Assembly (NCBI RefSeq): GCF_947258575.1
Contig: NZ_CAMYIV010000002.1
Span: 372,001 to 436,000, forward strand
Length of the DNA stretch: 64,000 nt
Direction: 5' to 3'
From: an uncultured Alcanivorax sp.
Lineage (GTDB): Bacteria > Pseudomonadota > Gammaproteobacteria > Pseudomonadales > Alcanivoracaceae
Of this stretch, positions 37,245 through 49,275 are shown one piece after another. Both the position numbers and the translations under genes were made by a program. The stretch's first letter is position 1. Each line of letters starts with the position of its first letter. Below the pieces are notes generated by a model, which saw only the letters and a program-made list of their open reading frames with translations, made no database searches and was not told where the DNA came from.

Positions 37245-39243
37245 AGTACTGACTGCTGACGCGCAGGGCAGCGAAAACCTGCAGCGCTGGGCGGCCATGG
37301 GGCTGCCTGTGCCGCCAAGCTGGCGGGTGGGCCGGGATGTGGTGCAGGACAGCTCCCCGGAATCGCTGGCACAACAACTGCGCGCCTTGCCGCGCATGTT
37401 CAGCGAAGAACGTTATTGGGTCCTGCAACAGGGGCCGATGAATCCGGATTCGCGCCGTGAAAGCTTGCTCAATCTGGACTCCGATGAGTCTCTTGCGGCG
37501 GCGTTGCGCAGCATCTTCCAGCGAGAACAAGGGCCGGATCATGTAGTGATTCAGGCATTGCCACGGCAGCAGGCTGCCGGCGTACTTTTCACCCGCCACC
37601 CGTTAAGACAGGACCTGCCCCATATGGTGGTGGAAGGGGTGCTTGATGGTAGCAGCGAGCGCCAACGGCTGATCTTCGATGATGATGGCCGTCTGGTGCA
37701 TGCCTCCCACGAGGAGCTGGCACTTGGCGACCAGGTGGGTGCGCCACTGTTGCGCGAGCTCCATGAGCGCCTTAAACAAAACTTCCAGCGCCCTCAGGCC
37801 GGTGAATGGGTCTTTGATGGGCAGCAATTGTGGCTGTTGCAAACCTTGCCGGTGGGCTCACTACCCATGCCCAGGGAGGCATGGACACGCCGGGCAGGGA
37901 ACGGATTGTTCACTCAGGTGGAAACGCCATTGTGGTACACCCTGGCAGGGCGCTGGCTGAAAACCGCGTTCTGGGAGCCACTGGTTGTCCGTGAGGGGTG
38001 GCAATCGCTGGCCAAGGTTGAACCCTACCGTCGCCAGCATAGCCACCTTTACACCAACTGTGCATTTTTCCGTGAGCTGCAAAGTCAGCATGCAGGGGCC
38101 AGCCGCTTCCTGCCACCGGCATGGCAACAGCTTGAGGGTCGTGCTGATCCGGTTACGGGCAGCCACCTGGCGGACAGATTCACGGTTTACCGGCACCAGC
38201 TGACGCTGGCCAGGGTGAGCAGGGATTTGAAGCGCTGGCAGCAGCCGGCCGCTACCCAGGAAGGGCTATGGCGCGCCTTCATGCAGCTTGACGGCATGGG
38301 CGAACGACTGAGCGGCGTGGAGGGGGAAGTCGGATACCTGGCCTTGCCTGACCGCAGCTGCCGCTACACGGCGCCTTTTCCTCTGGAAATGCTGGTTACC
38401 GGTGCCGAGAAAGGTGCCATCGATGCTCTGGTGGCTGAGCGCCCCGAGGCATTAAGGGAAACCGGTCTGCGCCCGGGGGCTGACCCGGTACACGCGCCAC
38501 TGAATGAAAGCCCTGCACAGGCCGGCAATCTGAATGGTTTGTATGCCAGCGCCACAGGGGATCTGCCCGCCTGTGCCGAGCCCTCAGTGGACGATGCTCG
38601 CTGGTTGTCACTGGCTCGCCAAGCCCGTGGCCTGCGCTTTGCCATCGGCAACCGGCTGCGTGCTCTGCTGCGCGCCATGGGTGCTGTGGCGGTTAATCAG
38701 GGGCGGCTACAACATCCGGATGATATTTATTTTCTGTACTTCGATGAACTCTGGCAGCTCTGGATGGGGCAACAATTGCCTGCCAGTGCCAGTCGCGAAG
38801 TGATTGGCGACCGCAAATTACGTTACCTGGATGACGGTTTGCAGGGGGCGCCGGACTGGAAAATGGACCAGATTGGTTACGGTTTTGGCGGCGGTCAGCG
38901 CCTTAGCCCGCTGCTGCGCGGCTTGCCGCTGGTGCCGGGCAGGGTAGAGGGGCCGATACGGCGGGTGTGCAGCGCCTGGAGCCTGAATCGGATCTGCCCC
39001 GGGGATATCGTGGTGATCGATCAGGTGGAGCCTGCCTGGTTGCCGTGGCTGGTTCAGGCTGGGGGGCTGGTTATCGCCGAGAAAGACCCTTGCAACGGTG
39101 CAGCCAGCCTGGCGGTCAGCTATGGGATTCCTGCCATCTGGTCCGCCAGTGATGTGATGCACAGTGTCCAGGATGAGCTGATTGGTCATCTGGATGCCAC
39201 CCAGGGCAGTCTTGATGTGTCCGCGAAGATTGCCGAAGATTGA
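37234..39243 (+). CDS. PEP-utilising-enzyme homologue lacking the phospho-histidine
   Basis: 669 residues. The N-terminal part (about 1-210) resembles the ATP-grasp domain of PEP synthase or rifampin phosphotransferase: ENLQRWAAMGLPVPPSW near the start and ALPRQQAAGVLFTRHPL later. The middle is unlike known domains to me. The C-terminal part (about 580-665) is the mobile swivelling domain (GDIVVIDQVEPAWLPWLVQA). There the usual GG...SHAA motif, which carries the phosphorylated His, reads PCNGAASLAVSYGIPA, with Gly622 in the His position. It probably cannot use the classical mechanism. Overlaps the DUF1461 gene. Confidence 0.8.
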   Translation: MGIEVLTADAQGSENLQRWAAMGLPVPPSWRVGRDVVQDSSPESLAQQLRALPRMFSEERYWVLQQGPMNPDSRRESLLNLDSDESLAAALRSIFQREQGPDHVVIQALPRQQAAGVLFTRHPLRQDLPHMVVEGVLDGSSERQRLIFDDDGRLVHASHEELALGDQVGAPLLRELHERLKQNFQRPQAGEWVFDGQQLWLLQTLPVGSLPMPREAWTRRAGNGLFTQVETPLWYTLAGRWLKTAFWEPLVVREGWQSLAKVEPYRRQHSHLYTNCAFFRELQSQHAGASRFLPPAWQQLEGRADPVTGSHLADRFTVYRHQLTLARVSRDLKRWQQPAATQEGLWRAFMQLDGMGERLSGVEGEVGYLALPDRSCRYTAPFPLEMLVTGAEKGAIDALVAERPEALRETGLRPGADPVHAPLNESPAQAGNLNGLYASATGDLPACAEPSVDDARWLSLARQARGLRFAIGNRLRALLRAMGAVAVNQGRLQHPDDIYFLYFDELWQLWMGQQLPASASREVIGDRKLRYLDDGLQGAPDWKMDQIGYGFGGGQRLSPLLRGLPLVPGRVEGPIRRVCSAWSLNRICPGDIVVIDQVEPAWLPWLVQAGGLVIAEKDPCNGAASLAVSYGIPAIWSASDVMHSVQDELIGHLDATQGSLDVSAKIAED

Positions 39244-39273
39244 ACAGGTATCGTCTCACCATGCGGCCATGCC

Positions 39274-40071
39274 ATGAACAACGATAATAATCAGCAGGAA
39301 GAAGATACCCGCCCCTTTGTGGCGCCCTGTCACAGCATTGCCCCGTCGGCGCCTTTGCGCTGGTTGCGCAAGGGTTGGCAGGACTTTCGTGCCGCACCGG
39401 GGCCAAGCCTGATCTATGGTTTTATCATGGTCGGCCTGAGCTATATGATCACGGCCGCCACCTGGTGGTTTGGCAATATGGGCCTCTACCTGGGGCTGAT
39501 TTCCGGGTTTGTCTTTCTCGGGCCGATTCTCGCCCTGAACCTGTACGATATCAGTATTCAGATCCAGCAGGATCAGACCCCGACACTCAAGGAAAGCCTG
39601 CGCCAAGCCCGGCATTGCATGGGAGATGCACTGACCTACACCGTGATAATGATTGTGGTGTTTCTGATCTGGGCGCGGGCGGCGAACCTGATTTATATCT
39701 TCTACCCGGTGAATGAATGGCACTGGAACGACATCCTGCTGTTTTTCGGGGTGGGCAGCAGTGTCGGTGCGGTTTTCTGCGCCATTATCTTTACCGCCAG
39801 CGTGTTCTCGCTGCCGATGATCATGGATCGTCGTACGGATATGGTGACAGGCGTGATTACCAGCATTAATGCGGTATTACGCAACAAGCTGGCGCTGTTT
39901 CTGTGGGCCTGCCTGATCGGGGTGTGTTTACTGGTGGGCCTGCTGACGGCCTATCTGGGCCTTGCTGTGCTGCTTCCGGTGCTCGGCTATGCCACCTGGC
40001 ATGGTTATCAGGAATCCATTGATGCCAGCGACTGGGAGCCCCGTTTCGAGCTCCCGCCTCAGCGCCGCTGA
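39274..40071 (+). CDS. DUF2189 integral membrane protein
   Basis: 265 residues with six hydrophobic helices after a polar N-terminus. The DUF2189 marker APLRWLRKGWQDFRAAPGPS starts the first helix. No enzymatic motif is visible. Starts 30 bases after the PEP-utiliser homologue, likely the third gene of a small operon with the DUF1461 gene. Function unknown. Confidence 0.82.
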   Translation: MNNDNNQQEEDTRPFVAPCHSIAPSAPLRWLRKGWQDFRAAPGPSLIYGFIMVGLSYMITAATWWFGNMGLYLGLISGFVFLGPILALNLYDISIQIQQDQTPTLKESLRQARHCMGDALTYTVIMIVVFLIWARAANLIYIFYPVNEWHWNDILLFFGVGSSVGAVFCAIIFTASVFSLPMIMDRRTDMVTGVITSINAVLRNKLALFLWACLIGVCLLVGLLTAYLGLAVLLPVLGYATWHGYQESIDASDWEPRFELPPQRR

Positions 40072-40081
40072 AGAGTGCGGT

Positions 40082-40107
40082 TGTGGAGCGCCTCTAAAGG
40101 CGCTCGT
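40082..40107. repeat. REP-like palindrome between convergent genes
   Basis: TGTGGAGCGCC-TCTAAA-GGCGCTC contains a 7-bp stem (GAGCGCC/GGCGCTC) and the GGAGC head of the REP-like elements at 5479 and 58081. Lies between DUF2189 and metH stops. Confidence 0.5.
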
Positions 40108-40115
40108 CCAGCGCG

Positions 40116-43823
<3,708 letters not shown>

Positions 43824-44005
43824 TGAAGACTCCGACAGGACAGCAAATGTGACCGCGCATTATACCGGCCAGCCCGACAGATACCCAGACATGAGCATGG
43901 ATTGATAGGAAATCGGAGCCCTGAGGGCCTTGAGACTGGTCACGGACGCGTGAAGGTTTCATTATGTGCAGCAAGCCGGTGGCTGGGTGGGGCGCCTGCC
44001 TCGTT

Positions 44006-44020
44006 TTCACCAGGTGAAAC
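44006..44020. promoter_or_regulatory. Operator-like palindrome in the metH/mscS divergent region
   Basis: TTTCACC-A-GGTGAAA is a perfect 15-base palindrome about 180 bases from metH and 93 from mscS. It is not the MetR pattern (TGAA-N5-TTCA). The regulator is unknown. The rest of the 289-base gap shows no gene. Confidence 0.4.
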
Positions 44021-44112
44021 CTTTGTAAAATCCTGCTTCGCCAGATCGATGCATCTTGGGCTGAACGCAGGAATCGGCATAATTCGCGCTCACTGGATGA
44101 GGAGTACGTTTA

Positions 44113-44931
44113 ATGGATCAATATCTGTCTCAACTTGAAACCTTTGCCAACGAAAACCTGATGCCCTACGCCTGGAATATCATCGCGGCGCTCGTCATCT
44201 TTATTGTCGGTAAATGGATCGTGGGCAAACTGGCCGGCTGGCTTAGCCGGGTGATGGACAAAAAACTGGATACGGAAGTGGCCAAGTTCCTTGGCAATAT
44301 CATCCATGTGCTGCTGTTTGTCTTTGTCATTATTGCCTCTCTGGATCAGCTGGGCGTGCAAACCACATCCCTGGTTGCCATTCTTGGTGCCGCCGGCCTG
44401 GCCGTTGGCCTGGCGCTGAAGGATTCCCTGGGCAACTTCGCCGCCGGGGTAATGTTGATCATGTTCAAACCGTTCCGGGTCGGCCATTACGTGGAAGCGG
44501 GCGGCACCTCCGGCACCGTGAAGGAAATCCGCATCTTTGCCACGGTCATGAACAGCCCGGATAACAAGGTGATCACCGTGCCGAACGGGTCAATCATGTC
44601 CGGTAATATCACCAATTATTCTGAATTGCCTACCCGCAGGGTAGATATGGTGTTCGGTGTTGCTTACGATGCGGACCTCTCCGTGGTGAAGAAAGTCCTG
44701 GAAGAGGTACTGGCTGCCGATGAGCGGGTTCTGAAAGATCCGGCTCCGACCATTGTGGTAGGCGAGCTGGCTGATAGCTCTGTGAACTTCCTCTGTCGTC
44801 CTTGGGTGAAGAGTGCGGACTACTGGCCGGTACTCTGGGGCACCACGGAAACCGTGAAACGCCGCTTCGATGAAGCAGGGATTGGCATTCCGTTTCCGCA
44901 GATGGATGTGCATCTGGACAAGAGTGAGTAG
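44113..44931 (+). CDS. mscS: Small-conductance mechanosensitive channel MscS
   Basis: Heptameric inner-membrane channel that opens on hypo-osmotic shock. 272 residues, near the 286 of E. coli MscS. Three membrane helices are present (about 20-40, 60-80 and 86-125). The pore helix shows LGAAGLAVGLALKDSLGNFAAG, whose Gly/Ala packing is typical, followed by the beta domain (GTVKEIRIFAT) and a C-terminal alpha/beta vestibule. Ribosome site GAGGAG precedes the ATG at 44113. Confidence 0.95.
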   Translation: MDQYLSQLETFANENLMPYAWNIIAALVIFIVGKWIVGKLAGWLSRVMDKKLDTEVAKFLGNIIHVLLFVFVIIASLDQLGVQTTSLVAILGAAGLAVGLALKDSLGNFAAGVMLIMFKPFRVGHYVEAGGTSGTVKEIRIFATVMNSPDNKVITVPNGSIMSGNITNYSELPTRRVDMVFGVAYDADLSVVKKVLEEVLAADERVLKDPAPTIVVGELADSSVNFLCRPWVKSADYWPVLWGTTETVKRRFDEAGIGIPFPQMDVHLDKSE

Positions 44932-44942
44932 AGGAGAGATTC

Positions 44943-45716
44943 ATGCGCAGTAAGTATCTCGCTGCCATGCTGATTGCCACCGGTTTGCCGGTGGTATCGG
45001 CAGCGGCCGAGGAAGGCACCAGCGAAGCGAGCAAGTGGTCCGGGGATGTGTCTCTTGGTCTGCTGTTCAAGCGCGGTAACACGGATTCCGATTCGGTGAA
45101 TGCCCACGTTAACGCAAGCCGTGACAGCGCTTTCTGGCGTCACCATTTCAAGGCGGACGCCAACAACGAGAAAGAGCGCGATCCGGATACGGAAGAATAC
45201 AACCGTACCGACGAGAACTACTTTGCCTCCTACAAGCTGGATCGCAAGCTGGGCGAGGAATCCCGCAATTACCTGTTCAATGTGGTCACCTACGAGAAAG
45301 ACAATTTCTCCGGTTTTCACTACCAGGCCAGCTACGCCATCGGTTTGGGGCGTCGCTTTATCGAAAATGAAACACATGTCCTCGATCTGGAAGCCGGTCC
45401 CGGTTATCGCGTCCAGTGTCTGGAGCCGGAAGACTCCTATGGCGACTGTGCCAATACGGAAGAAAGCGCCATCGCTCGTCTGGCTTTGAAGTATAGCTGG
45501 CAGATCAGCGAAAACGCGGAGTTCAAGGAAGAAATCAGTAGTGAAGTCGGCGAAGATTCCACCAGCACCCGGATGGAAACGTCCCTGACCAGCAAGATCA
45601 ACAGCCACTTCTCACTGCGGCTGCGTCATCTTCTGGAGCATGAATCCAAGGTGCCGGCAGGTACCAAGGAATCGGATCATCAGGTGTCAGTGGGCCTAGT
45701 TTATACCTTTAAGTAA
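44943..45716 (+). CDS. DUF481 (YdiY-like) outer-membrane beta-barrel protein
   Basis: 257 residues with a signal peptide (MRSKYLAAMLIATGLPVVSA) cleaved near residue 22. Strand pattern and motifs SLGLLFKRGNTDSDSVNA and NYFASYKLDRKLGEE mark the DUF481 family. It ends SVGLVYTFK, a near-terminal aromatic as in outer-membrane barrels. Role unknown. Starts 11 bases after mscS, so the pair may share a transcript and respond to osmotic stress together (inference). A strong terminator follows. Confidence 0.87.
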   Translation: MRSKYLAAMLIATGLPVVSAAAEEGTSEASKWSGDVSLGLLFKRGNTDSDSVNAHVNASRDSAFWRHHFKADANNEKERDPDTEEYNRTDENYFASYKLDRKLGEESRNYLFNVVTYEKDNFSGFHYQASYAIGLGRRFIENETHVLDLEAGPGYRVQCLEPEDSYGDCANTEESAIARLALKYSWQISENAEFKEEISSEVGEDSTSTRMETSLTSKINSHFSLRLRHLLEHESKVPAGTKESDHQVSVGLVYTFK

Positions 45717-45757
45717 CAGAATAAGAGCAGCAGGCTTCACGCTGCAGGCACCACGGA

Positions 45758-45786
45758 AAGCCCGCCTCAATGAGGCGGGCTTTTTT
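45758..45786 (+). terminator. Rho-independent terminator after the DUF481 gene
   Basis: Stem AAGCCCGCCT and AGGCGGGCTT with a CAATG loop, then TTTTT. Ends the mscS-DUF481 transcript. Confidence 0.93.
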
Positions 45787-45820
45787 GTGGGCTGTTGACG
45801 GAAAGGTGAACGCTTTCTAG

Positions 45821-45926
45821 TGCGTAGGGTGGATTAGCCCGAAGGACGTAATCCACCAGAAGACCTTATCGGCATGTCGGAGAATTAGATATCGGAGCGT
45901 TACGTTTTTTTGCCTCGCCCTACGCA
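45821..45926. repeat. TGCGTAGGGTGGATTA-type inverted repeat
   Basis: An outer inverted pair TGCGTAGGG (45821-45829) and CCCTACGCA (45918-45926) encloses an inner stem GGTGGATTA (45828-45836) and TAATCCACC (45849-45857). I know this GCGTAGGGTGGATTA...TAATCCACC motif as a recurrent interspersed sequence in many proteobacterial genomes. It sits between two terminators. Confidence 0.6.
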
Positions 45927-45942
45927 GAGGAAGTTCAGACAC

Positions 45943-45971
45943 AAAAAAGGGGAGCCGAAGCTCCCCTTTTT
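45943..45971. terminator. Bidirectional terminator downstream of pntB
   Basis: Perfect stem AAAAAGGGGAGC-CGAA-GCTCCCCTTTTT. The A and T tracts on both sides allow termination of pntB (leftward) and of rightward read-through. Confidence 0.92.
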
Positions 45972-45988
45972 CCTGATCCTGATACCGA

Positions 45989-47362
45989 TCAGCCTTCTTT
46001 CAGGGCGGTGGTGATATCCAGCACCGCACCTTTGCCGTCGCCGAACAACATCAGGGTGTTGTCCTTGGCGAACAGCGGGTTGGGCAGGCCGGCAAAACCG
46101 GCGCTCAGGGAGCGTTTTACCACAACCACGGTCTTGGCTTTGTCCACGTTAAGGATGGGCATGCCGTAAATCGGGCTGCCTTTGTCTTCGCGGGCCATGG
46201 GGTTGGTTACGTCGTTGGCGCCCAGCACGATGGCTACGTCGGTCTGCTCGAAGGTAGGATTGATGGTATCCATGTCCTTGAGCTTGTCGTAGGGCACTTC
46301 GGCTTCCGCCAGCAGTACGTTCATGTGACCGGGCATACGGCCAGCAACTGGGTGGATGGCGTATTCGACTTCGATACCCATCGCTTCCATGGTGTCCGCC
46401 ATTTCGCGGACCGCATGCTGAGCCTGAGCCATGGCCAGGCCAAAGCCGGGCACGATGACAACGCGGCGTGCGGTTTCCAGCATCATGGCAACTTCGTCTG
46501 CAGAGGTAGACTTCACCTTGCCAGCATAGACTTCGTCTTCATCCATGGCTTCGCCGGCTTCCGCCATCACACCGAACAAAACGTTGGTGAGGGAGCGGTT
46601 CATGGCTTTACACATGATGCTGGTCAGGATCAGACCAGACGCACCGACCAGGGAACCGGTGATGATCAAGGCACTGTTGCCCATCACGAAACCGGCAGCG
46701 GAGGCTGCTACGCCAGAGTAGGAGTTCAGCAGGGCGATAACCACCGGCATGTCTGCACCACCAATTGGCAGCACCAGCAACAGGCCAAGAACCATGGCAG
46801 CAGCTACCAGACCCCAGAACACCATCTCATTGCCCGGATTGGCAACCAGGTAGCCGATACCGACAATGGAGCCGATGAACAGGACAGCATTGACCAGCTT
46901 CATGCCGGGGAAGCCCATTGGCTTGCCGTCGATCAGTTCCTGCAGCTTGGCGAACGCGACCAGAGAGCCGGTCAGGGTGACCGCACCGATCAATACGGCG
47001 GCGCCGGTAGCGATGATGGACACCGTATCGTTGGCAGAGCCGCGGAAAAACTCGGCTGAAGCCACGGAAAAGGACGCACCACCACCAAAACCGTTGAGCA
47101 GAGCGATCATCTGCGGCATGGCAGTCATCTGCACCTTCTTGGCCATAACGGCGCCAATCAGGCCACCGACCACTACGCCGGCAATGATGACTTCATAGGT
47201 AACAATATGCTCGTTGAGCAGGGTAACCACGGCGGCAACACCCATACCGGCAGCAGCCAGCAGGTTCCCGCGCACGGCAGTTTTCGGCTTGGTCAGCCCC
47301 TTGATGCCCACCACAAACAGGCAGGCGGCGATCAAGTAGGCGATATCAATCCAGTTCTGCAT
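45989..47362 (-). CDS. pntB: NAD(P) transhydrogenase subunit beta
   Basis: Membrane and NADP-binding part of the proton-driven transhydrogenase that makes NADPH from NADH. 457 residues. The N-terminal membrane half (about 1-270) has about nine helices. The C-terminal dIII domain binds NADP(H) (about 280-457) with VPGFGLAMAQAQHAV and later GANDVTNPMAR. Three bases separate it from pntAB. Third gene of pntAA-pntAB-pntB, the split form of the alpha subunit common outside enterics. Confidence 0.96.
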   Translation of the reverse strand: MQNWIDIAYLIAACLFVVGIKGLTKPKTAVRGNLLAAAGMGVAAVVTLLNEHIVTYEVIIAGVVVGGLIGAVMAKKVQMTAMPQMIALLNGFGGGASFSVASAEFFRGSANDTVSIIATGAAVLIGAVTLTGSLVAFAKLQELIDGKPMGFPGMKLVNAVLFIGSIVGIGYLVANPGNEMVFWGLVAAAMVLGLLLVLPIGGADMPVVIALLNSYSGVAASAAGFVMGNSALIITGSLVGASGLILTSIMCKAMNRSLTNVLFGVMAEAGEAMDEDEVYAGKVKSTSADEVAMMLETARRVVIVPGFGLAMAQAQHAVREMADTMEAMGIEVEYAIHPVAGRMPGHMNVLLAEAEVPYDKLKDMDTINPTFEQTDVAIVLGANDVTNPMAREDKGSPIYGMPILNVDKAKTVVVVKRSLSAGFAGLPNPLFAKDNTLMLFGDGKGAVLDITTALKEG

Positions 47363-47365
47363 GAA

Positions 47366-47641
47366 TTACTTCCTCTTGAACATCGCCAGCATTCGATTGG
47401 TGACCATGAAGCCGCCAATCACGTTGATGGTGGCCAGCACCACAGCGATAAAGCCCAGCACGTTGATCAGCATGCCGGAGTCGGAACCGGCGGCGATCAA
47501 GGCGCCCACCACGGTAATGCCGGAAATCGCGTTGGAACCGGACATCAGTGGGGTGTGCAGGGTGGGCGGAACCTTGGTGATCAGTTCCACACCGAGGAAG
47601 ATCGCCAGCACAAACAGGGTTAGTTGGGCTACGAAATCCAT
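47366..47641 (-). CDS. pntAB: NAD(P) transhydrogenase subunit alpha, membrane part (PntAB)
   Basis: 91 residues with three hydrophobic helices, corresponding to the C-terminal membrane part of E. coli PntA. It contains LHTPLMSGSNAISGI, the conserved loop of this subunit. The start overlaps the pntAA stop by one base. Confidence 0.95.
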   Translation of the reverse strand: MDFVAQLTLFVLAIFLGVELITKVPPTLHTPLMSGSNAISGITVVGALIAAGSDSGMLINVLGFIAVVLATINVIGGFMVTNRMLAMFKRK

Positions 47642-48873
47642 TATTTCTCCTCCTCCTTGGTGGCGTCGGAGTCCGCATCGGCGGATTCGTCTGCCTCGGG
47701 CTCAGGTTTAGCCAGAGCGGGCAGGCCGAGCAGGTCGCGCAAGCGAGCCTGTGGGACGTCGCCATTGTGGCTGACCACGGTTTCGGCAACGATCTCGTCT
47801 TCGAAGTCCAGTTGCAGATCGCCGTTGTCGTCCAGCAGCAGGTTAAGCAGGTTTTCCATGTTTTTGCCGAACATCTGGCTGGCATGGAATGCCACGGAGG
47901 AGGGTACGTTCTCCGGGCCGACGATGGTGACGCCGTGCTTAACAACGGTTTTGCCGGATTCGGTCAGATCACAGTTGCCGCCACGTTCTGCAGCCAGATC
48001 CACGATAATGGAGCCGGGTTTCATGGCCTTGACCATGTCTTCGGTGACCAGAATCGGGCTTTTGGCGCCGGGAACGGCAGCGGTAGTGATCACCACATCC
48101 ATTTCCTTGATGACTTCTGTCATCAGCTCGCGCTGACGCTTGAGGAAGTCTTCGCCCTGAGCCTTGGCATAACCGCCTGAACCTTCGGCTTCACCGGTAT
48201 CCAGGTCCAGCTCGACCGGCTTGGCGCCAACAGACAGGATCTGTTCGCGGGCAGCGGGCCTAACGTCATAGGCTTCGACCACGGCACCCAGGCGCTTGGC
48301 GGTAGCACAGGCCTGCAGGCCTGCCACACCAGCACCCATTACGAACACGCGGGAGGCGTTCATGGTACCGGCAGCGGTCATGTTCATGGGGAACATGCGC
48401 TGGGATTCGTTGGCGGCCAACAGGACGCATTTGTAACCGGCAATCATCGCCATGGAAGAGAGAACATCCATGGCCTGGGCGCGGGTGATCCGCGGCACCA
48501 GTTCCAGAGCCAGGCCAGTGACTTTCTTGTCAGCCAGGGTCTGGGCAAATTGCGGGTTGGCCAGTGGATCGGTCATGCCGATAACGATCTGGCCTTGCTT
48601 GAATTTCTCCAGATCTTCATTGCCGTTCTGGGTGTTGCTGCCAGGCGTTTGCACCTGCAGTACCACCTGAGCGGAAGCGAAGATTTCGTCGCGATCAACC
48701 AGTTTGGCGCCGGCAGCTTCAAACGTGCTGTCCGGGTACCCGGCTATATCACCGGCACCACGCTCGATGATGATCTCGACACCTTGTTTTTTCAGCAGTG
48801 CGCTGACATTGGCAGGCGTTATAGCAACGCGCTGCTCGCCAGGGCAGATTTCCTTGGGAACACCGATAATCAC
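47641..48873 (-). CDS. pntAA: NAD(P) transhydrogenase subunit alpha, NAD-binding part (PntAA)
   Basis: 410 residues, the NAD(H)-binding dI domain, related to alanine dehydrogenase. It begins MIIGVPKEICPGEQRVAITP, and the Rossmann motif VFVMGAGVAGLQACATAKRL lies near residue 175. The C-terminus is a low-complexity acidic tail (ADESADADSDATKEEEK) ahead of the split from PntAB. The start is a GTG at 48873. Confidence 0.96.
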   Translation of the reverse strand: MIIGVPKEICPGEQRVAITPANVSALLKKQGVEIIIERGAGDIAGYPDSTFEAAGAKLVDRDEIFASAQVVLQVQTPGSNTQNGNEDLEKFKQGQIVIGMTDPLANPQFAQTLADKKVTGLALELVPRITRAQAMDVLSSMAMIAGYKCVLLAANESQRMFPMNMTAAGTMNASRVFVMGAGVAGLQACATAKRLGAVVEAYDVRPAAREQILSVGAKPVELDLDTGEAEGSGGYAKAQGEDFLKRQRELMTEVIKEMDVVITTAAVPGAKSPILVTEDMVKAMKPGSIIVDLAAERGGNCDLTESGKTVVKHGVTIVGPENVPSSVAFHASQMFGKNMENLLNLLLDDNGDLQLDFEDEIVAETVVSHNGDVPQARLRDLLGLPALAKPEPEADESADADSDATKEEEK

Positions 48874-48986
48874 CTGCGTTACCCCCGTCTGTGGTTCGCA
48901 AATAATCGGCTATCAGGGCGGCAGAGTTGGCAACCCAGCGCCTGAAAGCCTCGTTAAACGGTCGCTTCGTGGGAGCCGACCGACAA

Positions 48987-49167
48987 GAGCCTGTCTCAGG
49001 CCCTTGCGTCCCGAGTGTGCTGGAAACGAGGTGGCCGGCTGGCCGTTACTGTCATCCATCACACTGCGAAGGTCGAATACCGCCGGTGGACCCGATACTG
49101 CAATCTTTGCAGTGAGGCAAACCGGAGCACGATCTCCGTCGGTGGCGCAAAGGCCTGAAACAGGCTC
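48987..49167. repeat. 181-bp element bounded by 22-bp imperfect inverted repeats
   Basis: GAGCCTGTCTCAGGCCCTTG continuing to 49008, and its reverse complement at 49146-49167, match at 20 of 22 positions. The interior has no recognisable gene. It fills the centre of the 402-base gap between pntAA and the ABC1 kinase gene (48874-49275), which otherwise shows nothing clear. It may be a miniature transposable element or a structured RNA. No flanking target duplication was obvious. Confidence 0.55.
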
Positions 49168-49275
49168 TCAGCAGGGTGCTAACCTTATTGTGGCTATGCC
49201 ACCTTGGCAAATGACAATTCGTTATCGCACCGATAAGCGGGTGATAAACCCGCATTTTTGTCACTTTCTGAGCAA

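Noticed and set aside
43824-44112. Cobalamin or SAH riboswitch upstream of metH
   Set aside because: No recognisable B12-box or SAH-type conserved core on the minus strand. Only a -10-like TATAAT and a palindrome are visible.
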